Origin: Caprimulgus europaeus
Lineage: Eukaryota > Chordata > Aves > Caprimulgiformes > Caprimulgidae
Assembly: GCA_907165065.1 (NCBI GenBank)
Contig: OU015525.1
Coordinates: 47,107,037 to 47,171,036 of the forward strand
Direction: 5' to 3'
Length of the DNA stretch: 64,000 nucleotides
The notes beneath the pieces are model-generated. The model worked only from the letters and a program-made list of their open reading frames with translations. It did not search any database and had not been told where the DNA came from. Below are positions 12,348 through 22,782 of the stretch, piece by piece. Position 1 is the first letter of the stretch; each line of letters opens with the position of its first letter. Both the position numbers and the translations under genes were made by a program.

Positions 12348-13982
12348 ATCTTTAAGAGAAGAATGCCACTTGTAACATTAAATTATAGAATCAAAGTTTC
12401 TGCTACTACTGTTCGGAAACTACTGTTACTCGGACACCTGCAGAAGCTACTAATGTGCTGGGCCAAAGAAATCCAGAGTAAATATACATAAACAGTAAAG
12501 AGACGTTGTCCCAAAGCCTATGGCATATAAAGCTTTTTTGCTTTCTTCTGCCTCAGAAACTGGCAATGAAGCTTTTCTCTATCATGAGTTCAGAAACCTG
12601 TTTTCATTTAGATATGAAGGCAAATATGTATTGTCATTTATTAACTAAGAAGAGGAAGAAGACAAAATCTTTGAACGCTGCCCCAGAGTACAAATATTTT
12701 TTTGGTTGTTTTAGCAGGTATTTATGCTCAAGTTAAATTGTATAGCCCATATTAAATTAAAATATCAACACCTTATACTGTCTTTCCTTCACTATCAAGT
12801 GTAGCTTTCCTGATGAAAACCCCATTCAAAGACAAACTAAAAAGCTAACAAAGTTAAAAAACAAGTCATCCTTCCACCCTTGGAGCTGCCATGGATCTCT
12901 TCTGCATATTGGGAAACAGAGAGTTTTACTTTTCTCTGATTCTTTTTGCTCTTTACACATCTTATCTCCAACAGAAAGAATTCCAGTAATTCTCTTCCCA
13001 GTAAATAGGCAGTACTGGGCAGTCAGTACTAATCCTAAGAGAACAGGACTGAATCCCATAGCAAAAACCATATTGAGTAAGCCATCATACAGTATCTTTT
13101 TTTTGTTTTGAAGAGGCTGCATTTCATCTTCAAATTAATAAGAATTATGTGCAGAACCTCTTCTTGTCCAAACCAATTTCTTCTCGCAGTTTTCTTTTCT
13201 GTTCAAATCCCTAGCCAACAGACATACAGAGATAAAAACTCCTGAAGCTGCTCTGCTTTTAAATCAAATAGCACAGGCAGCACTTCACAGACAGCTTGTA
13301 CAGCACACACACACAGAAGTGACTTGATGGTTGGATTGATTTGTTCTGTCCTGTAAACCAGCATAGAGAATTAGTGATCACACAGAAAATCACCCCTCTA
13401 GGAAAAAAATAGCCTTTATTCAGATTTCTGTAAACATTCAGAAATAAAATATACTGGAAAAATCTGCTTTTTCAGCCTTCCCATACTCTTCTCTTTCCTC
13501 CAAAGAAATATGAATATAAACCTGTGGCAGTTTCAATATCCTTTCTTTTTCCTTAGACAATTTCCACCAAATTCACACTAGTTTCTATATGTAGTGTCAT
13601 TGGCCTGGTAGGAGTAGTATTTCCAATTCTACATGCACCCATGTCTGAGCATCTGCTGTAAAATGACATACTGATTTGGGTAAGACCTCCATGGGTATCA
13701 AAGATCACTACAGAGCAGGGAACGTTTCACATAAGTTGTTGATTCACACACCATGTGTCTTGTTGTGAAAATTATTCATGTTTGTGAACACTTGAGGAGA
13801 AGTGTAAGGATATGCAGTATTATATAGTAATATGTTGTTCTTCTGGGTTTGGTCCTTTGTATTGGATCCTATACTGACTATTATAAACACAGTGTTATCA
13901 TCACTTACTATTAAGACACTTTATAAAATTTGATTAAAGCTATGCAACTTTAATTCTGACAACACTTATTTATTATCCCAGC
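12348..13982. other. Spacer between the two LTRs, no gene seen
   Basis: About 1.6 kb of ordinary AT-rich sequence between two LTRs in the same orientation. I see no reverse transcriptase, gag-like or env-like coding here. Together with the separate target duplications at each LTR, this argues against the two LTRs being the ends of one provirus. A short (CA)n lies at 13303-13314. Confidence 0.65.
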
Positions 13983-14603
13983 TGTCCTGGTTTTGCTAAG
14001 ATGATAGAGTTAATTTTCTTTTTAGTGTTTTGGTTCAGACTTATTGTGAGAAGAACGTTGATAACAGTGCTGGTGTTGTGAGTTGCTGCTGGAGCTCAGG
14101 GCCACCATGTTTGGCTGGGTCACAGCTGCATTAGGACTGGGAGGGAGAAGTGTAGTGAATAGCAAAGCCCAGAACTGGCATTTGGATGTGCCAATGAAAT
14201 ATTCCATATTATATCATATCATGCCAGTGTATTAACCAGGGCTGACCGGAAGACAGGGCACTTCTCTTCTGGGGGTACCTCTCTGGGGGATCGCTCGGGC
14301 TCATTCTTCCAGGGTTTCGGTTTTGGGACTGTCTCTCCTCCGGGATCGTTGGCTGGCACAGGCCAGGCATCAGTCAGTGGGCAGTGAGCACTGTGTATCA
14401 CTCATTTGTATAATTCTGTTATCACTGTTGTTATCATTATCATTTCATTTTAATTAGTAAATAGTTTTTATCTCAACTCGTGAGTCTCCTTGCCCTTCTT
14501 CCCAATTCTCTCCCCAACTCCCTGGGTGAGGGAGGGTGATAGAGCAGGCTGTGTTTGGCTGCAAGCTGCAAGCAAAAAGGGTGAATCCACCCAAACTACC
14601 ACA
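13983..14603 (+). mobile_element. Solo LTR, avian ERVL-like family (second copy)
   Basis: A fossil LTR of about 621 bp, beginning TGTCCTGGTTTTGC and ending CCAAACTACCACA. It shares the GAGTTAATTTTC box, the GAAGAACGTTGATAACA-type segment and the terminal layout with the LTR at 11735, but differs from it through much of the middle, so it is a related subfamily. The flanks CCAGC (13978-13982) and CCACC (14604-14608) form a 5-bp duplication with one difference. A CpG-bearing stretch lies at about 14278-14350. No retroviral interior is attached. Confidence 0.87.
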
Positions 14604-17600
14604 CCACCTCTTTATGCAGTCAAAATTCCAGTAGCAGCAATGTGAGAACTGCTTATATTAGGACTGATAGAGCTGATTGATAGGCAATATTGTTACTTGT
14701 ATGAAAGAACACAGGCAGTCTTTACCAGAAATAATTCAGCTTACACAAATATGTACTAGCATCTCCATGCTATGTTGACAAAACACTGTTTTGCACAGGG
14801 TAGCATTCTCAGTTGAGTAGACTTGGAACAAATAAAAGAATTTCATGCCACAAGTAGTAGTTACGGTCTTAATCCAGCTCTCCATACAATTGGTAAGGTG
14901 AGAAAAGCTAACTGTTTTTAAATAAGTTAAAAGATGATTATGTGGTATAATTATGTGAGAAAATTAGGAACTGGGTTAACTGAGAAGAATCAATAAATCC
15001 CCAAAACAACTTCTCCTTGCTCTTAACTGCAGTGAAAGCTATTTTGAAAGATGCATGTGAAGGTTAGTTGTGACCACAGATGCTACTGGGGCATAACATA
15101 GTTAGTTCACTGAGATATTTCAGGCAAGAAAATTGATATAATTAATGCAATTTATTTTAGTTACTTTATGCCATCAGACATAGTAGTTTTGCCCTAAATA
15201 GATTTCAGCTAATGGTTTGGTATTCAGCTACTAATGATAGATAAACCAATACGCAGGCAGATAAGAATATATGGACAATATTCTCATGCCTGTGTCCCTA
15301 GTAAACCTCAGTGACTTGACAAAACTCCATATTATTTTCTGGGAAGTAAAATGCTAGCTGCAAACCATGCCATGAAATAAGATCATTTTAGATTATTAAA
15401 GCTGTTCATGGTTCAGTGCAATTTAGATGGAATGTTATTTAACAGATTCTGTAATGGCATCTCCTGTCTCCAGAGCTTAGACTTTCAAAAATCCTTTTTG
15501 CTTGTCTCGATTTGCCTATTTTCTGATACTCATGTGAGTACATTTACATTTTGCTTCTATAAAATGCCATCAGAAAACTATGGGAGGTACTGAAAATAAA
15601 TGTATACTTCAGTGCCAAGACACTAATATCAGTTATTAGTGAACTTGGCATAGCCATTTTTAGGTTGCTCATTTCACATTTTTTTTTAATGAGGTGAGGT
15701 TGCCTCAAAGTAAATTTCATAAGTGACTTGTCTTGTGTAGTTATAAGCTCCATGGACTGTCAAAGCTGCATGGTTCATGGAGGCAGCAGTTAGGGAGCAG
15801 TTGTAGTGTGACCTGCCTCCTGAGGGCAAAAATGCATGGAGAAAAGTGAGAAAGAAACAGTCTTTCCAGACAATGTGGATGAGAAGGGAAATATAAATAC
15901 AAATCTTCTTAGGAGAAGCTGGTAAAGGTTGCCTGGGACAAAGGTGAACTGCTTTAAGCTGGCACTTTTCCAACTGCAGTAAACAAAGGCTGAGATTAGT
16001 GAAGGAAGAAAGAAGCTTTCAGATAAGACATCTGACACTAGGTGACTGAAAAAAATAAAAGCAATTTGATCCCATTAGCCACTTCGCCTCCACAACACGG
16101 CTGAAAAGTTCAGACTTCTATCACAGAATCAGATGGAATTTGTTGAGCAGCAGCAAAGGACAGCTGCTGAAATCCCAAAGATGACAATGGCTCCTCTGAA
16201 GCAATTAGGGGCACTTGTTAGACTTCACATGTGCAGTGATTTGAACAGGTACTCAAGGTCTGTATATAGGGAGGACATTGAGACAATATTCCAAAGGTTG
16301 TGATGATTAAGGTGGCAAACCAGAACCTTTTGGGATGATCTTTGTGTGAGTTGCTGTGGTTATTGGAAATCTAGGACAGTGGCTCAGCACTGCTGTGAGC
16401 AAGAAGTCTCTGTGGAACACCAGACACCAGAGTCAGCTAAGGCCTCTGAAGGGAACCAGGAGAATCATTAAAGCAATTGAAGGGAAAAGATGCTGTGTGA
16501 ACACAAATGGAGAGCGTGAAAAACATCTTACTCTGTTTATTTGTTATGCAGACTAGCTGTACAGAAGAAACTGGAAGTAGGTAGAGGAATAAAGGCTAAA
16601 GCCGAATCATTTGCTTTAGAGGATATTCAAGGTAAATAATACTTCACCAGTATGGACCAGATAGCTTCAGGGAAATTTTGGGGTGTGGAGTCTTGTAAGA
16701 CAGTCCATACCTAGATAAACATGGTAGTGATACCATGCAAGGCCAGTACTGCTTGGGGAACAATGTCAGAAACTTCAAATTCAAGTGTAGGTGTAGCAAA
16801 TTGAAATTAATATGGAAATAAAACAGTTAGGAGGTTGGTGTCTGGGAGGAGTTTGGACATAGAAATGGAGGTGTGAAGGAGGCAAAAAGGTAAGTCCAGA
16901 AATTGAAGAAATGGGAAACAAGATAAAAAATCATATAAAGAACAAAGGCAGCTGAATCTTTAGCCAGTATGATTGTGGAATAGAGTTGTGGAGCTAAGAC
17001 CACTGGGACACCAAAGGAAAAACCCCTTGGATGATCCACTCCATCAGGCTTATGCCCAAGCAACTTGAAGACTGGAGTAAAGATGGGTAGACCTGAACCC
17101 CAATACTAAGAGATGTGGAAGGGAAGGTTGATGAGTTTGTAATTCAGTAGCAGTTGTGTTTCATAACTTTTAATAATAATTCTTAGATTTAAATTTGTGT
17201 GTTATAGTATGAAAAATTACTAACTGCAGTTTAGGAATAATAATATGTTTATCAGTTAATTAGTTTATTGATTTTGGAGTTGATTTATTTGCTTCTCAAT
17301 TGTGTGTTGCTTAACCAATAAGCACTTTGGTCTTTTAGATAGTTACATCTCATACTCACAGTCTGAAGGGAATCAAGCTCTAAAGTAAGAGTAGCTCCTT
17401 CACTGGGAAACCCAGCTACCTATCAGTTTTGAATCACTTCTCAGCCCTTCAGTCACAAAGACAAATAATTTAGAATGGCTGGAGATAAAAGATGAATCCC
17501 ACAGAAGATAAAAGATGAACCATCCACTACCAATTCAGGCATAAGGCAGATGTGTACGTCTCTTGACAGTGTTGGGTGTGGAGCAACAGGATAAAAGATC

Positions 17601-18503
17601 TGTCCCAGAATCAGGACATCAAGGTTATGAAATTACCTGAGACAACAGGTGTTAGCTTTTAGAGCACCACCAAACAAGGCTACACAATGGAAAAAAGCAG
17701 TAAGCTGTATTCCCTTCTCGTTTATCACAGCAGAGCTTTTTCAAGTTTTTGAAGTTCTGCTCACTTATCATGGAGAAGAGTCTAGAGATGACTCATCAGA
17801 TGACATATAATTAGGATGGAGTAGGCAGTCATCTTCAGATGGTGAGGTGACAGACACACATAATTGTGATCTAGCCTCGCAAACCTAATGATAACAATGT
17901 GAAGCTCAAGAAGCCAGTTGAAATTCTGAAAGCTTGAAAGGAGAAAAGAAGGACCTTTGTTACAACAGAAGTATGCTAGCTTATTTCCAGTAGAGCTAAA
18001 AAAAGAGTGCAGGCTACTAAAGCACAAAACATACTTCAAGATAGGTTGTGAGAAAAACAGGCAATAAAGGATTCTTTAGATGCTGGTGATTCTTAAAAGA
18101 CTGTATAGAGCAAGGATGCTAGGACATTTGAGTATTGGATAGGTTAGGGGTTGTATGCAGATATTCTAATTTGCTGAATTTGCCCTGTGAATTATAAAGT
18201 CCTGGCACTCATACTGAGACAGGTGAGTAAATAAGCTTGAAGAGAAAGGTGGTAAAGGAAACTTCTCAAAATATAGCATCCCAATGAAGAAGAACTAATG
18301 CTGATAGTCATGATCATCCTTTTAGGGATCCTGTGGAAAGAATCCCATCTGCAATGGACTGAATACTTAATCAACATTCATTAACTTCCTAGAGTGCAGA
18401 CTGAAGGGCAGAATTTGAAAGTCAACACCAGAATTTTGCTCCATAGAGGAAACTGGTAAGTCATCTCTTACCTGTGGAGAGAACTGTGGATACAGGACAG
18501 ATA
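14604..18503. other. Unique non-coding DNA, purine-rich in part
   Basis: No gene or classified repeat is recognised in this 3.9 kb. From about 15.8 to 18.4 kb the plus strand is visibly richer in A+G than C+T, and a short imperfect tandem duplication lies at 17483-17527. Open frames are under 100 codons and have no domain that I can recognise. Confidence 0.55.
17483..17527 (+). repeat. Short tandem duplication, about 23-bp unit, two copies
   Basis: The 14-mer AGATAAAAGATGAA occurs twice, starting at 17483 and 17506, followed by similar CCxxC-type sequence. This looks like a single slippage duplication. Confidence 0.65.
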
Positions 18504-18988
18504 TCACAGAATCACAGAATCACAGAATGTCAGGGATTGGAAGGGACCTCGAAAGATCATCTAGTCCAATCCCACTGCCGGAGCAGGAACACCTAGATGA
18601 GTTCACACAGGAAGGTGTCCAGGCAGGTCTTGAATGTCTCCAGAGAAGAAGACTCCACAACCTCCCTGGGCAGCCTGTCCCAGTGCTCTGTCACCCTCAC
18701 AGTAAAGAAGTTCTTTCTCAAATTCAAGCGGAACCTCCTGTGTTCCAGCTTACACCCATTGCCCCTTGTCCTATCATTGGTCATCACTGTGAAGAGCCTG
18801 GCCCCATCCTCCTCACACTCACCCTTCATATATTTATAAACATTAATGAGGTCCCCCCTCAGTCTCCTCTTCTCCAAGCTAAAGAGGCACAGCTCCCTCA
18901 GCCTTTCCTCATAAGGGAGATGCTCCACTCCCTTAATCATTTTGGTGGCTCTTTGCTGGACTCTCTCAAGCAGCTCCCTGTCCTTCTT
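18504..18988 (-). mobile_element. CR1 LINE tail, CR1-J-like, with open ORF2 C-terminus
   Basis: The plus strand starts with three copies of the 8-bp repeat TCACAGAA, the reverse complement of the CR1 3' terminus, so the element runs on the minus strand. It is about 485 bp long and 5'-truncated. On the minus strand a frame from about 18940 to 18593 stays open and encodes the C-terminal tail of the CR1 ORF2 protein. Landmarks include [61 protein letters not shown] and [10 protein letters not shown]. This part lies beyond the reverse transcriptase catalytic core, so the copy is not autonomous. It is the same subfamily as the insert at 48233-48709. The CR1-J label is from memory. Confidence 0.93.
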
Positions 18989-19649
18989 AGTTGATATGCT
19001 AAAAAGATTACAGTCTATTTGCTACAGCAGACCGTGTGATGTGTGAACATGCTCCTGTACACTCTGCATGGGGAAAATTAACTGGTTTAGGAGCTCTTAT
19101 ATTCTTGCCAGAAAACTAGGTGTCTTCTGCACAGGAGTTCTCTCTACTGCTATCTTCATATAGCAGTGTTAATTTTCAAAAATCTTGAAAAACTGGAAGA
19201 ATTTGAAGCGGTTAGGGGACTGTCAATATAATTCTAACATTAGATTGGCAAAAAGGATTACCCAGAGCTCTGTATATTGACATCAGTAATGGAAGAATAA
19301 TAAAAATTGTGCAAAATAGTGGAAGTCTAAAATAAGAACTCTAAATTAAAAGAATTAGAAGTTAAAAATTTAATTCTAATGCCAGTCAACCTGTTTTCAA
19401 GAAATGTATGGTTTGCAGGCAAATCCCTTTCCTGTTGACAAGATTATAAATTGTTACAATCATGTTGATTATACATTATCATATTGGTAAATGCTTTTGG
19501 CTTAATATCACATCCCATTTTGATTTAAAAGTTTTTATTGTATGAAACAATACAGTCTATACTCAGTCTATATTTAGTAGTTCACAAACTAACTCACTGA
19601 TAGGTACCAAAATGAAAGCTGTGAGTGGGGAGATATCGGTGTGTCATAG

Positions 19650-20170
19650 TACTTATGGCAGGGCATGGTTGTTGTGGGATCCTGTAGTCATAAGAGAGCT
19701 CTGCAAGGTGATCTGGAAAACTCTGTGCTGCTCTCTGTAACACCCCTTTGCTTGAGAGCTACTTTTATGTGCAGGTCCTTCCCTCGGTCCCTGCCAAAGT
19801 TGTGCTGTGGTTATGCTTGCTATGTACGTTGTTGATCTTTACCTTCTCACTTGACTTTCTTGCTTGACCTCAGACCTGCCTCACCCTATGGACTTACACA
19901 GCAATCACTGGCTGTGGCTGACCCCAGTAACATCACTGGACCTGCTTTGCTCTTCTTGCTGGGGTATACCATAGGGCTACTTCCTGTGTGGGTGAGGGCA
20001 CTGTCAGCTGTATTGTTACCCCTGGCTCCCAGCTCCCTGAACCCTGCAGTACAGCTGTTCCTGCTGGTCCCCGATATGATGTACAAAATGTTGTTGACTA
20101 GTTTCTCTAGAGATTTGTTCCCAACATGGTGCTGCTCTGGAACTAAAATTGTCATCTCCTTTCTGTAAAA
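19650..20170. other. Unclassified GC-richer block, possible old repeat
   Basis: Its base composition is clearly more GC-rich than its surroundings, with few long A or T runs. Modest open frames occur on both strands (105 codons plus, 89 codons minus), as expected where stop codons are rarer. I do not recognise the sequence as CR1 or as the ERVL-like LTRs in this window. It could be a decayed LTR, another interspersed repeat, or a conserved or transcribed unique segment. The boundaries are approximate. Confidence 0.35.
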
Positions 20171-20503
20171 TTGTATAAGTTCTATTGTCTCTTTGCCTAT
20201 AAAAATGTATAAGTTGCAATTCTTTCAATGTAAAAACAAACATTTCTTTTAATAACATATCCTATCCAGCAGAAGAAAGAATGGGACTTTTTTAGTTTAT
20301 TTTTTTTCTTATTAGTTTTACACGTGATCAAAATGTATAGATGACCAAGAAATTTAAGATATGCTTGATAATACTGTCTTCTTTTATTGCAGCTGTAATT
20401 AAAGGGATTTCTTGTGGGCTGAGGGAAGGACAAAAGGGATGATAAAGGGAAAACATAAATAACATCTAGACAAGAAAAAAATTGAATGAATAAACATATG
20501 ATT

Positions 20504-20569
20504 AAAAAAAAAAAAACAACCCCCCCCAAAAAAAACCTCACCCCAAACCCCTAAAAAAAACCCCAAACC
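20504..20569 (+). repeat. A/C-rich low-complexity tract
   Basis: Alternating homopolymer blocks: A13, C8, A8, then shorter C4, A3, C4, A8 and C4 blocks, with only a few T residues. On the minus strand this is a G/T-rich sequence with several runs of four or more G. Confidence 0.8.
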
Positions 20570-22703
20570 TAGCTGTAGCTCGTAAACCTTTTTAATGTAA
20601 TGGAGACAATCTATGGGTTGTCATCATGGCGAACACCTATGTAGATATAGAAAAAAAGTAAGAAACTTTTCTCTGAATAAGGAGGCAAGGAGGCTACTGA
20701 TGTCCCTTGCTTTCTAAAGTACAGCTACTGAGGTGGTTCCTGGCAGTGTAATAATGGCCAAAGCTCCTGCTGGAGGCAAACTGTACTGCTTAATGTTGTT
20801 ATTCTCTGTCTCATGTCTTTGGAGACACCAGTCAATGAGGATTACTTTGATACCATAAGCTCAGTATTATTGTACATTAATACACTAATGTCACTGTATC
20901 ATCTTTTAATGTCCTCAGGCAGCACTGGGAAGCTAGAGCTATATAGAAAGAAATTAGAAGTGAAATTTAGATGCAAAACTAAGCAGAAGGCAAAAACCTC
21001 CAAAAAAGGAGACAGAAGAAGCTAGTTACAAACAACAGATTCAGCAGAGGAAAAGTGAACCATCCACTAAATTTTTTTAAAAATCTCAAAAGAGATAGAA
21101 TTCAGACTACCATTTCAATTACGTGATGTACTTCAAGGAGATATTAGGTGACCAAGGTAACAGGCTCAGTGGGAGACACTGCAAAGAATGCTGGTTTATA
21201 TTTCTGTTCAACCTTCTTTTTTTAACTCCAAACGGTACATTGGCTTTAGAGTATCAGAAAAGTAAACTGAAAAAAACCCACTGAACAAACAGACCATAAT
21301 TATTTGGGATGCCAAGACATTCATCCAGAATCTGGGAACAAACTTCTTCCTAAGTAATTTTATTGGTACTGCAGTGTCTTTGCCAAGCTTTTCTTAGTTG
21401 ACAGGATAATTGCCTCACTAGTGGAGAACTGGAGCTGCTAATTGCCTGCTGTGTCCTGCCCTCTTTGATGACTCTAAGCCCAACAGTGGTATGGAGGTTT
21501 CTGAACGTAGGAATGACTACTGTGATTGGCTCTCTATAGGCACTACCTCTGATTGTACTGAGGGGCTCCAAACCATGGGATCTAGCCATAAGAAAACATG
21601 GTTAGTGTCTTATAAACTTAGGAACTCTTTTCAGTCATTCCAGTCTCAAAATTATGTTACAACTGCATAAAACATAGTACAGAGTAATATGCATTTTCAA
21701 AAACGTGTACAGGATAAGGTAATGCAGTTGTATTACAGCAGATCAACAAGGCTGTTTCATGCATGGAATATAGCACAGACTCTCAAAACATAGGTGAGGG
21801 ACAGGTGTAGCAATGCAGTGCTTAAGTTTTCCAATCAGCAAACCTGCTTTCATACTTTTCTCTGCAATACATTACTTATGTGGTCAAGGTTCTCTGAGTC
21901 AGTAATAAAAGAAGCATATTCCTCTGTTTCACAAAGTATTATGAGGAAAAACACATGCTGGCAGCTGGAGGGCACCAATGTTGGTCACATATGTGCTGCA
22001 TGGCATGCTTTTGCATGACTGTGACTGTAAATTTTACCTGTTCAAATATGGATATACTTGAGATAGTTTAAATTAACTAGTTTGAGTAGCAGTAGAAGTA
22101 TACCCATAAAATCATACAGCTACATGTGAGTGGCCATAGCCATGTAAATCTTCAGTGGTTATTCACTGAAAAAACTTTGTGCTAACAAAATAGCATGCTG
22201 CTACTAGTACCTGAGCTCCTAACTTATGCTACTGGATAAACACATCATCAAACACAGGCTGCATGCTGTTGCGCTTAAGTGCTTCCCTCTATTGCAATTA
22301 TTTGACAACTTTCAAAATTAACAACAGTAATTATGCCCCCAAAAGTCTTTTCTGAGTACACGAAATGCACAGTACTCATTCCCATGTGGCTGCATATGAC
22401 CCATAGGAAAGTGGACACTAAGTGCCTCCTAGGCAGTTGAATGCTTCTGATCCATATGTGCATAGCTGGAGCTGTTTTCACTGGCATCACTAGTGACAGC
22501 AGTTCACAGACAAAAGGAAATTTGAAGGTCCTCTTATTTAACACTTATTTGTTCTGAATTAAAAAAAAAAAGGAAAATAAATAAAGAGAACATTTCCTGA
22601 AGGAGAGAAAAGGAAAACATACATAGTGCTTTAAAATTCCCTGTTCTTAAGCCCCAAGAGAGAATGAACATTCTGTAGCTGTGCTAGTGCTCCTTCTGAC
22701 TTG

Positions 22704-22782
22704 AATCACAGAATCATAGAATGTATTGGGTTGGAAGGGACCTTTAAAGTTCATCTCGTCCAACCCTCCTGCAGTGAGCTGT
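22704..22782 (-). mobile_element. CR1 LINE scrap, extreme 3' end
   Basis: About 79 bp starting with AATCACAGAATCATAGAATG and running through GGGTTGGAAGGGACCTTTAAA to the CCAACCCTCCTGCAGTGAGC segment. This is the reverse complement of the last bases of an avian CR1, so the element is on the minus strand and very heavily 5'-truncated. Confidence 0.9.

Larger units (their letters stand above)
18989..22703. other. Non-coding DNA with an unclassified GC-richer block
   Basis: Apart from the block at about 19650-20170 and the A/C-rich tract at 20504-20569, this is ordinary AT-rich sequence with no recognised gene. Open frames reach 105-114 codons but are overlapped by frames on the other strand and show no family signature. 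Confidence 0.55.

Noticed and set aside
12348-13982. Interior of a provirus between two LTRs
   Set aside because: No retroviral coding similarity is seen in the spacer, and each LTR has its own 5-bp flanking duplication.
16121-16140. TCACAGAATCAGATGG, resembling a CR1 terminal repeat
   Set aside because: The similarity stops after about 12 bases and no CR1 body follows on either strand.
18527-18994. 155-codon plus-strand open frame
   Set aside because: It is the antisense shadow of the minus-strand CR1 ORF2 tail at 18504-18988.
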